The translations under genes were made by a program, and so were the position numbers. The notes beneath the pieces are model-generated. The model saw only the letters and a list, made by a program, of their open reading frames with translations, was not told the DNA's origin and did not search any database. DNA of 64,000 nt, taken from positions 464,001 to 528,000 of the forward strand of contig NW_013171865.1 in the NCBI RefSeq assembly GCF_000151665.1, in the 5' to 3' direction. This stretch comes from Blastocystis hominis. Lineage: Eukaryota > Sar > Bigyra > Opalinata > Blastocystidae. This document shows positions 1 through 10,171 of the stretch, piece after piece; within the stretch, counting starts at the first letter, position 1, and each line of letters starts with the position of its first letter.

Positions 1-411
1 AAATTTTGTACTCAGAGAAAGAGCAGGTAAGTGTTCTACGAGAAGTTAGATTTTCCCAACCAACTCCACTCCAAATCATATATCACTTAGGAAACGATAC
101 CTACTTCACGACCATCTCTAATTATATATTAAAGAACGTCTTTTTAGATTGGAAACCAGTGGTGTTATTTTGTGCGTGTTCAGTTATTTTCTTGATAATC
201 ATGCATTTAGAGTATTACGAGGCAAACATTTATTTATTTCACAAACACGGAACTTCATCTTCTTTTGAAACCTAATCTTTGGAATCGTCAACTTCGGATG
301 CGTCTCGGTAGGAGCGCCTATTGATTTCACTACACACAAATCTCCATACCTGTATTACTTTGGGGATTTACACCTTCACGATTACCACTAGGCTGGTTTT
401 CATGGGAATCA

Positions 412-3370
412 CTATATATTACACAAAATGTCTGGAAATAACCTATTTCCGGTTTTTCTAAATATTATTAGAAATAACTATACATACCGAACACTCTCAG
501 CAGAGGGAGGAACAATTTCGGGTGTAGGAGGGACAGCAGCATCAGGTTCAGGAGGGACAACCTCGGGCTTAGGAGGTACAATTTCAGGTTTAGGAGGAAC
601 AACTTCGGGACTGGGAGGAACAGGAACAACTTCGGGTTTAGGAGGAACGATTTCAGGTTTAGGAGGAACAACTTCGGGTTTAGGAGGAACGATTTCAGGT
701 TTAGGAGGAACAACTTCGGGTTTAGGAGGAACGATTTCAGGTTTAGGAGGAACAACTTCGGGTTTAGGAGGAACAACTTCGGGCTTAGGAGGAACAGGAA
801 CAGCAGCTTCGGGCTTGGGAGGAATGGCTTTATGTTTAGTAAATGGGCGAATAGGTTTGGGAGCCACAGCGGGCTTTGCAAAATTCTTTTCCACAGGCAG
901 ATTTGAAGAAGAGCTATCCAAATGAGACCTGGAATCTGTTGAAGAAATTGCATTGGTACTAGTTTCAGAAGAAGACAAACTTGCTATGGATAAAGAAGAA
1001 TTAGAACTAAGTCTAGTTCGTGTAGGTCTTTCAGTTGTATCTTCCTTACCCACTTTCTTGAATTTCCCTCGTGATCCATCATCAATATCATATGTATTCG
1101 GTATCTTATATTTATCTACAAGTCAAGTAACTAATATTGTAAATACCGTTAATATCGTTCACAGTATCGAATTCGGATGGCTTTTCTTTAGAGTCTGATG
1201 CTTTTGTATGATGTTTCGACATCAAGGGATCTGTAGTAACTGTGTTGCTCACGTTTTGCGTAGCATCTTGCTGAATTGTCTCTGCTGCATTCTTATTTGA
1301 AGCAAGTTTATGCCGCCGATTAATTCTAAGTGATTTTTTATCTAGCGAAGTATCTTTTACAAATATACTTCCTCCCATATTACCTCTATTTGGATGAGAT
1401 GAAGGATTTGAAGTTGTGAGAGGAACCATATCAGGATTTGGAGGAGGAGAATAAGAAGTCGCATGAATTTCAGGAATATCCACTTTTGGCACATCATAAA
1501 CATTCATTTTCACTGATTGTAGTGGTGGTTGTTCTATAGGAGGAACAGCAGCATCAGGTTTAGGAGGAACAGGAGCATCAGGTTTAGGAGGAACAGGAGC
1601 ATCAGGTTTAGGAGGAACAGGAGCATCAGGTTTAGGAGGAACAGGAGCATCAGGTTTAGGAGGAACAGGAGCATCAGGTTTAGGAGGAACAGCAGCATCA
1701 GGTTTAGGAGGAACAGGAGCATCAGGTTTAGGAGGAACAGGAGCATCAGGTTTAGGAGGAACAGGAACATCAGGTTTAGGAGGAACAGGAACATCAGGTT
1801 TAGGAGGAACAGCAGCATCAGGTTTAGGAGGAACAGGAGCATCAGGTTTAGGAGGAACAGGAACATCAGGTTTAGGAGGAACAGGAACATCAGGTTTAGG
1901 AGGAACAGGAACATCAGGTTTAGGAGGAACAGGAGCATCAGGTTTAGGAGGAACAGGAGCATCAGGTTTAGGAGGAACAGGAGCATCAGGTTTAGGAGGA
2001 ACAGCAGCATCAGGTTTAGGAGGAACAGCAGCATCAGGTTTAGGAGGAACAGCAGCATCAGGTTTAGGAGGAACAGGAGCATCAGGTTTAGGAGGAACAG
2101 GAGCATCAGGTTTAGGAGGAACAATTTCGGACTTAAAAGGAGGAAGCGATTGAGAAGTCGAATGAATATCAGAACTGTTTGTATTGTCTGTCACCTTGTT
2201 TTGTGGTTTTAGAGAAACCGCTGCTAGGTCTGATATTGCTTGACACTCGCCAGAAATAGGACTGTCGCCTGGATGATTGTGTACATCCGTAGTTTGTGGC
2301 TCGGGTGACGGAGTTCGGGATCTTGAGTGTTTCGATGGAGATCGAGATGTAGATATTGATTCTTCAGTAGGACTACGTGGCTTGGGCGACGGAGTTCGAG
2401 ACCTCGGTGGGACTCTAGGAATGGGTGGTAAATCTGTTGGTTCGCGCTTATATGGTGGATTGGAGTTATTATCTACCGGAGGAATTGGAGGCGGTTCTGG
2501 CGTGAGATTAGCAGATCGGCGCTTGGTTGGCATATGCATTGGATTTCCATGACTGTCGTAAGAGTCGGCTGAGAAACTGGTAAGGCAATATCCTTTCTTC
2601 AGAGAAAAGCGAGAGTATTTGCTTAGACTATTAGCCTTTTCCAGGGGAGTTATTGGATCGTTCCCCGTAAGCATACTATCAGTATCCTTTCCGACTTTGA
2701 ACTACAGAAAAACCATTGAAACCATACATACTTCCATAGGCTGCGAAATACTTACATCGATCCTCACTTTCCTATCTTTCTACACTTTACTTAAGCAGAC
2801 TGATTCAAACCTTGAATATATCTTTCCAACTCCATCTTTTCGTTTGTTTTTCCGATACTTGCTCCTCTTCAGTTACGGGAATAGCAAGCTCTTGTCCTAT
2901 TCCTTTGACCTATACTTTGAAATGATTCTATTTACTTACTCCATAATAGAAAGTTTCAGCATCGTTCGCATAAGGAAAAACAAAGCAAAAAGACACATCC
3001 CTGTGTGGCATAACGTAGCAGCGGTCTCCGAACTTAATTGGTTCTTCCATATTATTAGGGAACTCGAGCGCAAGTTCAACATCAAAAGTCTAAAGATAAG
3101 AATCTGCTTAAAATATAATGCATTATAATCAAACAGCAGGCCGATATAGATTTGGCGACCCTTTATTTGACTACGGACAATGATTCCGGCAAAATAGCCC
3201 ATTATATTATAATCGATCCACCCGCCTAGATTCTTAGTATTCTGCGATGTATCCGTACCTTCTGGTTTTGAGAATAACACACGGCAAAAAGTAACAAACA
3301 TTCGGCTTGATACCTTTCCCAATAAGTTATCGATCCTCTTTTTAACTTCTTCTGTTACTAAAGAGTCCAT
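412..3370 (-). CDS. WH1-like domain, proline-rich repeat protein
   Basis: Multi-exon gene read from the ATG at 3370. The first roughly 110 residues resemble a WH1/EVH1 domain (as in WASP/VASP proteins): a strand reading GRQIYIGLLF, then after an intron VSFCFVFPYANDAETFYYG, the usual domain end. Removing introns of 25-54 nt links this to a basic stretch (KRWSWKDIFKKDRK), a serine/proline region, about 24 near-identical PPKPDA(P/A)V units, and a second PPKPE(V/I)V array. The frame ends at a TAG at 412-414 after a 30-nt intron. No WH2 or acidic Arp2/3-activating motif is visible, so calling it WASP is inference. The proline arrays would suit profilin or SH3 binding. It diverges from the CYFIP gene, so an actin role is plausible. 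The WH1 call is from pattern only. Confidence 0.6.
560..815 (-). repeat. Second proline-rich tandem array (PPKPEVV/PPKPEIV)
   Basis: A separate array in the same gene, with alternating PPKPEVV and PPKPEIV units coded by near-identical 21-nt repeats. It differs from the 1540-2130 array in unit length and sequence. Confidence 0.9.
1540..2130 (-). repeat. 24-nt tandem repeat coding for PPKPDAPV units
   Basis: About 24 copies of a 24-nt unit, nearly identical at the DNA level, encode eight-residue proline-rich units differing mainly at one Pro/Ala/Val position. All other frames of both strands stay open through it, giving long repetitive phantom reading frames. Confidence 0.95.
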
Positions 3371-3707
3371 TACAAATAATAACCTGAAAAACGTACGAAA
3401 ATAAGTCCGTATTTCAGGATATTATGCTTTGAATTGTAGTGATATGCGATTATAAAAATATTAATTTGAAGCAAAGCTTCACAGATCAAGTGGTAACAAA
3501 ACTCGATTCTACATTTATTATGTTCGTTGTGTACAAGTTATCGAAAATGTTCCTATCTTGAATTTTGTTATATTTTGTTTCCTTTCATTTCAAATGCAGC
3601 CTTTATTATCTGTGTTATTAATGTCTGTACTTGATTCGTAAAAACGGCAAGATTTCTGGAATAGGCTCTATTTTCTTTAGGATTTCGTTTCATAAATAAA
3701 TAAGCAT
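3371..3707. promoter_or_regulatory. Divergent intergenic region between WH1 and CYFIP genes
   Basis: A 337-bp AT-rich gap between two start codons facing away from each other. It must hold both promoters. I see no recognisable core element beyond T-rich stretches and no RNA gene. Confidence 0.5.
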
Positions 3708-6700
3708 ATGGAATCCATATCGCGTGTTAGCTCTCTAAATCGAAACCAGTTTTTTCGTAAATCTGGGGACAGTACTGAAGATCTGCACTATCAAGATCTC
3801 AAAGTGATTGAAGAAAGCGGGCTTCCTTATCAATTATCGGATTCACTCAAGATTATTGATGTTTTCCCTTTCCTTTTATTTCTTCCTTATAGAGCGTGAA
3901 CAGTATTCATGATAGTTTGATCTCGATTTATACAACAAGGGGGGTTGGGAAGCTCATGAAAAAGCACGAAATTACGTTATCTTCTGAAAAGGTCACGAAA
4001 TGGAAAAGCGCCGAAATAGGAAAGCTGTTGTGGAGTCAGTTGAAGCCGTGTGTGCAAGTCTATCATGCTTTGCAGAGTCTCGAAAAGGCCTTCAGTGATT
4101 ATCTGAAGGGATTAAACCACAGGTTTTCCACAACGGAAGACACAGTAAATTTTGTACATCGTGAGATACTTTTTAGATAGTTCCGGACCTAATGAAAGAT
4201 GCTGTGTTGCGAGTTATCGATATTTATGTGATTACCGATCTCGTTTTTGTATCCAATAGTATATCGTCAATATCTAGTCTGGAAAACCCAGCATTATAAG
4301 CACTTTCCGTTATTTCGACGGACTCGGATCGATTCGTGACGAGATCACTGGAAATGACGAAAGCCAGGCCATCGCTCACTTTTTGTCGATCGACAGCCAT
4401 TCCTATTTAAACAAGCTCGTTAAGCTGTTTGCTCCGTTCCGTTTCCAGGAGTTTTTACAGGACTTATGTGATTATATATCTTTTTAACGAGGAAATGTGA
4501 GTTTCGTTTATCGATAATGCGTGAATCGGACTCGCGTCGATTTATCCACACCTCCTTCCACCCATTTTATGTATCTTCGCTCTCTGTCGCTTCTATTCTA
4601 CATAATCGGTTCATAGATCTCGTTTTCTATGATTCGCAGATTCGATTTCCCCGGATCTCTGCATCTTCAAGTCAAAATCAGTCCGATTAGTGGAAATCCA
4701 AAAGCAATTCCGCGTCTATCCTTTCATCCCCGTCGAATATGATCTGGTTTACGACGTGTTTGAAGTGCTGCGATTGGCTCCTTCGTGGGAACAAGTCGAG
4801 GGAACCAAGCCATACACGATCAAGCAGAGTGAGAAAAGCGTTGTGTTTGATCACGATAAGATCGAACAGAGCATCGTTACCTCCTCGAAAAGAAGATTCA
4901 CTCCGTGTATCTCGAGTATATCACGTGTGTCGATCTTCTCTCGCAAAAGGAGGGTTTTCCGGTGCGCACGACTTCAGAAGATTCGGTGTATCGCTCGCGA
5001 ACGAGTAACACGGGCTCGTTCATAACCAAGCACTTCGTTAAGGAGAGCGCGAAAGCTTCGGAAGACGGTTTGAAACACTTCGAGCTGAACGAAGGCGAGA
5101 AGGTCTTGCTCCGCGTTTTCCACGCTCTTCGCACGCTTTCTATAGATATCCGTCTTTACGTTTGCCCGATTCGCTCTCTGTGAAATCGTAGTGGGCGTGG
5201 AAGTTAATGAATCCAGCGCAGCTCCAAGAGTGCGAAACGTGTCATCAGCGATTCCCTTCTCACCTCTTCGAGGACGAAACACAATGCAAATTCTGCTCGC
5301 ATGACCGCAAATCGAAGGGAGTCGACGCGGATCTGCTTCCTTTCGCCTGCCGAACGCTGTACAACTTCACCTCCGCGGAGATTTCGCTCTTCCTGCAGTT
5401 TTTGATGATGCACCAATCGCTCGCCACGCTGCTGGACGCGCGTTGGAACGAGCTGGAGCGTCTCGCGTACGACTTGGAGTACAGCAGCGTGCAGCAGCTC
5501 ATCAAAGTCGACGTTCTCTACTGGCTGCACCACGCAGACAAGCAGGGCAAGAAGCTCGCCAAGGAGAAGAACCTTCTGCTCAAGATTCGCGAAGTGGTGT
5601 GCGACTGGCTCGGCCAGATGCCTCCCAACCCTTCCAAAGAGTACAAACTGCGGTCCAAGCAGCGCGGCGAACTCGCTGTGGCGTGCATTCAGCGAACCGT
5701 GCCGCTCAGCATGTGCCAAGTCGCCATTTGCTCCTTCTTTTAGAACCAGACCATCGTTTTGAACTCGCTTCTCTCCGTTCTCGCCGATCCCGCGGCCACC
5801 GCCGTCGTCCAGAAGTTCTTCCCCCGCGGAACTCTCCTCCAAAATGGCGATCTGGATCGGATTCGCGAGCATTTGGAGCTAGTGGAGAGTTGCTCGCAGC
5901 TCACCGCGTCGAATCTGTTTCGCGAGCAGTTCGTTTCGCTGTCCTTCCTGGGAATCGAAGAGCGATTGGCGGAGCTGGCGCCGTCGTGGAGTTTCCCGCC
6001 CTCCCTCACGCTGCCTCGCATTCTCCACAACTTCTGCATGAAGAAGTGCGTGCAGATCCCCGCGGAACTGCTCACACTGCCCCTCACGATTCTCCACGAC
6101 GCGTATCTGCATCAGCGGAAAACCACGGCGACGAGCTGGCTGTCGACGGAGTTGGAGCAGCGAATCGGCGATTCGGTGAACGACATCGTTCGCATTCTTT
6201 CGCATCAACTCTACAAGGCCAGCAAGACGATCGCCGCGCACGTGGCCCTTCCCGAGCCCATCTCCATCGAGATTCGGCAGCTGAACGTCACGCTCACGCT
6301 CGCCGGGCGCTCCGTCAACCTCTACTCCGCGATTCTCCAAGAACTCGCTCGCCTGTACGTCCAGAACGCCGCTTGGATGTAGACTGGAAACCGATTTGGC
6401 GTGCGTGTTCGCGCGAATGGAGTGCTGCTCGCTCGACTACTCCATCGAACTCCTCGCTCTCCTCTCGCTTCTCCGAGACACGCACTCCGTTCTCTCCGAA
6501 TTCGGTTCCTTCGAGCCGTTTTCCTCCATGCTGCGTCGCCACTGCGGCTCCGACAAAGCGATCGGCGGTTCCAACCGACTCACCTCCTGGATCGACCGCC
6601 AGCTCGCCCAGCTCCTCGCTCAGTCCGAATACGACGAGCGTCTCCAGCAGTTCTCCCCGCCCCTCTCTCCCACCGCCTTCCCCAAACACGTTTCTCTTCG

Positions 6701-7846
6701 TTCTCCTTTCTCTCGTAGCCCTCCTACTGCCTCTACGCCTCGTCGGCCATCCGCCAAGCCGTTCTGCCGCAGCCTCCGCCGCGCGCCATTGGACTCGACC
6801 AGCTGCTCGCTCTCGACGCCGTCGCGCGGCTCTGCCACGTGCAGTGGCTCCCCTTCACGCTGGCGCGCGTGGAGGACTGGATGGACCAGGCCTTCGGCGT
6901 GCTGCGCGCGCAGGTGGTCGCGTGTCCCGCGTTTTCCGTGCCGCGCGAAGAAGACGCCGCCGCGCAGTTCTACCAGATGCGCAAGGCGATGGCGCTGCCC
7001 GACGACACGCCGTTCGAGGGCATCGTCGGGCTCTTCGTGCAGCTGGCCAATGCCGCGCAGCTGCTTCGCCTCCTGGAGAACGCGGCAAACCGGCTTCGCC
7101 AAACGGACAGCGACGAAACGACCAGCGCGCTGCTGGCGGCGATTCAAACCGCGTGCTCCGCGCAGTCTGCGCAGTCTCCAGCGAAGGGACTGGGCATTGC
7201 CGAGTCGGTCGAGCAAAGCCTGCGAGGGCGATTGAATGAGCGGACGATGGAGGTGGCGTGGCGCGTGCCTTTGTTCGCGAAAGCGGCGCAGATGCTGTCG
7301 CAGGACGATTTGTTCTGCGAGAAATTGCCGCTTTTTGCGGATCGATTTGTGGTGACGCTGTTTGGGAAGCTGGAGGAGTGGGAGAAAGCGAACGTGGAGA
7401 GCGTGATGGGGACGGTGGTGAGCGTGCTGACGTTCTTGCTGATCGTGACGCGCTGCGAGCTGCAGTTTTTCGATGGAGGGGAGTGCATGAAGGTGGGAGA
7501 GGCGCGCGGAATGCATCGTAGTTTGTGGCGGATTGCACGGAGAAGGCGGTGAGCGAGGACAAAACGGTGGTAGGAAGCGAGGGAGGGAGATGACGGGCAG
7601 AATCAGCACGTGAAGAACTTCGTGGGGTTCGTGGTGTCGCTGCTGAACTCGATCGCTGCGAGTAGCGAGTGGCGCGTGTTCCAGCAAGTGGCGGAGGACA
7701 TCTACACGGAGTACGCGGTGCAGGAGGACTGGAGCTACCACTCGGAAGTGGTGATTCCTTCCTATGTAAGCGCGGTGGGTTGCAATGAACTGCAGATGTG
7801 TCTGGTGCAATCCGCGGAAGCCCAAACGCCTCGTGTGTCTATCTAG
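3708..7846 (+). CDS. CYFIP: CYFIP/Sra-1 (PIR121) subunit of the SCAR/WAVE complex
   Basis: Large intron-rich gene. Spliced exons follow the CYFIP family in order: a helical region with DLMKDAVLRVIDIY; a segment like the family's ESQNLSMFLANHNK block (ESQAIAHFLSIDSHSYLNK); IQKQFRVYPFIPVEYDL matching the FFKQLQVVPLFGDMQIEL region; AWKLMNPAQL matching SWKLVHP; KIREVVCDW matching IRKTVCDW; VQIPAELLTLP matching QFPIEMSMP; and TLAGRSVNLY matching LLGRSIDLN. CYFIP binds Rac and holds WAVE inactive to control Arp2/3 actin assembly. Clear introns include 3863-3893 and the last one near 7765. The exon path across about 4480-4680 is unresolved. It ends TAG at 7844-7846, exactly 4 nt before TGTTTCTT, a variant poly(A) octamer. 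Assignment is by remembered family motifs. Confidence 0.82.
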
Positions 7847-7850
7847 CACT

Positions 7851-7858
7851 TGTTTCTT
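7851..7858 (+). terminator. Poly(A) octamer variant TGTTTCTT of CYFIP
   Basis: One mismatch from TGTTTGTT, lying 4 nt after the CYFIP stop codon. Confidence 0.6.
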
Positions 7859-7941
7859 GCACCAAACAACCATGCCATCGAAAAAACTACACACAACAGT
7901 TACAAACATCGAATCCAATCCAAGTAATCCAATCCAATCCA

Positions 7942-9844
7942 TCAGTCCACAACTCTCTTCTTTCTCTCTTCCTTCAAGGCGGCAAGGGCTGCGTCCACTT
8001 CTTCGATCGGCTCCGTCGAAACACGTGAATGCTTCGAAAATCGCCCTCGGTGCGCGACGGCGTGTACACATCCACCAGCTCCAAGCCCTCCTCGATCACC
8101 TCCATGCCCTCGTACTTCTGCAGGTTCAAATCCGGCACGATGATCAGCGAGCTGAACGACGCGATCTCCGACAGCTCCCTCAGCACGTGGAACCTGCACT
8201 CCCCGTCCACCACGATCCGGTTCTCCTTCTTCGAGAAAGCCGGGCAGCCGGGGCACTTCCGCCGTCGCCTCTCCGCGTTCTCGTCGATCGCGTCCGCGTA
8301 GAACCGAATATACTCCGCGTACCGCTCGCAGCTCCCGCGCTGCTCCAGCTTCCACACGCTCGGCAGCCGCACGCTCTCGAACGCCGTTCCGTTCTCCTCG
8401 CTCCCCGCGGGAGACACCACGCTCTTCGCCTTGCCGCTAGAATCGACCCTCTCCGACACCGCTACTGGAACCACTTGTCCGATAACACCGCTAACAGCGG
8501 AGCGGGGTGGAAGTGCCCGCGGGGATGGAACTCGTTCCCCACCAGCGCGCTCCCGAAGTACACGCAGGGCTTCCCTTCTTCGATAAACCGGCTCAGCCAG
8601 GCGACTTGCCGCGGGGAAAACGCGTCGTCGAAGTAGGGGTTCGGCTCGAGCACGACGTCGCCCGCCTGCGTGCGGTCTGGAGGTGAGGGTTTCCACGATG
8701 AGGGACAGAGCACGTGATCGGCGAAACGCACCGAATTGAAGAAGTCGAGTTTCCCCACCAGTTCCACGTTCCAATCCGCGTCTCGCGTCGCCTTCGTGCC
8801 CGAGAAATCGCCCGCGGCGTCCGACAGATGCAACGCCACCACTACGTTCAAAATCGTGGAAACGTGGAACCTGCGTCACTGGCGTCGACCAGCTGGCAGC
8901 GCTTCGCCCGCTTGCAGAAAGTGAGGAGATAGTTGTCGAGACGGTTGCGACCCACCACGACGGGGAGCACGTCGCGGGGATTCAGAACCGCGGGGGAGAA
9001 GAAGAAGTAGTCCTGCGCGACGGGGATGAATTGCTCGGTGAAACGCACGGAGGAGGCGATGAAACGGTCGATGGAGGCGAGGGAGGTGAAGTGAGAGAGG
9101 AGGGAGGCGGTCACGGCGGTGTTGTAGCGACGGCCTACGACGAGGAGAGGGGGAGAGAGAGCGAAGAGGCGGGGAAGAACGTCCTGGATGGAGCTGTGGA
9201 GGATGATGTCGCCATTGATGTAGCCGTAGAGACGGCTGCGGTAGTGAGTTTGGATCCACTCGGTCATGCTGGTGAGAAAAGGCAGACCGCTGCGGTTTAG
9301 TCTGGAGAGATAGACAGGAGATTAGACATTATATTACTCGAAAGCGTCAGACCAGTCGATGTTGACTTCGCGTGCACGCTCTTTCCAGTACTCGCTGTCG
9401 GTAAATAAAACGAGCTTGATATTCTTGGGGAGTAAAGACCAACTCTTTAAAACGGCCTTTTGAATATCAACTTTGATCGGGTCCTGCGACTCAATAATAT
9501 AAGAAAGAGACATACGATAGTGTCTACAAAGGTGGTAGCTACAACGAGCAGAAATCTACAAATTATCCGCCCAGACTGTGTCCAGACTCTTCGTCCGAAG
9601 AATAGGTCAAACCGGACTGGCTTGAGGCAAGTTTGTCATAAAGTAATCTACTGGGGGAAACACAGTTTCTTGCAGCCTACTTTTGCTGAGAGAAATACTG
9701 GCTGGAGTCACCAGTAAAAATCTGCAAGTCAGTTTTTCAAATCGTGTTTACTTGTATAAAAAACTGGTTAAAGGACAAGATAACTACAAGACTAATAGTT
9801 ACAACTACCAAAATAAGTAAATGAAGGGCCTTGCTCTCCTTCAT
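7942..9844 (-). CDS. Type II membrane glycosyltransferase-like protein
   Basis: Starts at the ATG at 9844 with a short basic N-terminus and one hydrophobic span (HLLILVVVTISLVVILSF), a signal anchor typical of Golgi type II enzymes. After several 26-38 nt introns come a lumenal stem and a domain with LVLFTDSEYW, YGYINGDIILHSSI and LLVVGRRYNT, a layout known from nucleotide-sugar transferase-like proteins in protists. The C-terminal half has a CxxC-type pair (KCPGCPAF) and ends in a charged helix. Splicing out 38 nt near 8035-8072 moves the C-terminus into the frame stopping at 7942. On the minus strand TGTTTGTA lies near 7905 downstream. Another gene's poly(A) octamer lies only about 20 nt upstream of the start codon. 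Substrate unknown. Confidence 0.6.
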
Positions 9845-9857
9845 TTGACAATATTTG

Positions 9858-9865
9858 AACAAACA
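9858..9865 (-). terminator. Poly(A) octamer (minus strand)
   Basis: AACAAACA on the plus strand is TGTTTGTT on the minus strand. It belongs to a gene lying above 9866 and sits in the 5' flank of the glycosyltransferase-like gene. Confidence 0.6.
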
Positions 9866-10150
9866 TCGAAATTCCTCTGATTTTTACAATTCCGCAAAGT
9901 CGAAATCCAATCTTCTTTTGTGTGTCTCTTATGCAAAGTAGTCCTTTAGAGAGCGTGAGGCGTAGGAAGCACAGCTGTCAAATAGTAACGTCTAGTGAGA
10001 ACACTCCAAGACTTGGGAATAACTGTCGACGAAACTGGAAGATTGCGTGTAGAGCGGACTGGAGAATACGTTACAATGTCGAGTATCCAGGGGGACGCAA
10101 ATCTTCTGGTGATGGCGATTACACATTATGTACGCTTTGAGTTCTAATCA
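9866..10150 (-). CDS. Possible small gene, exons unresolved
   Basis: A perfect minus-strand poly(A) octamer at 9858-9865 implies that a transcript ends here, just upstream of the glycosyltransferase start. Open stretches lie behind it (for example a frame reading KKIGFRLCGIVKIRG that would reach a codon-initial T exactly 4 nt before the octamer). I could not join exons into one convincing protein or find its start. Product unknown. Confidence 0.25.
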
Positions 10151-10171
10151 CTACGGAAGGTACAATTAAAA

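Noticed and set aside
6..275. 89-codon plus-strand frame at the left edge
   Set aside because: No start context or family. The area is the 3' flank of the minus-strand WH1 gene, with TGTTTGTG-like sequence near 240 on that strand.
1529..2212. Long plus-strand frame of repeated RFRRNRSI units
   Set aside because: It is the complement of the proline-rich 24-nt array; any frame of a stop-free repeat stays open.
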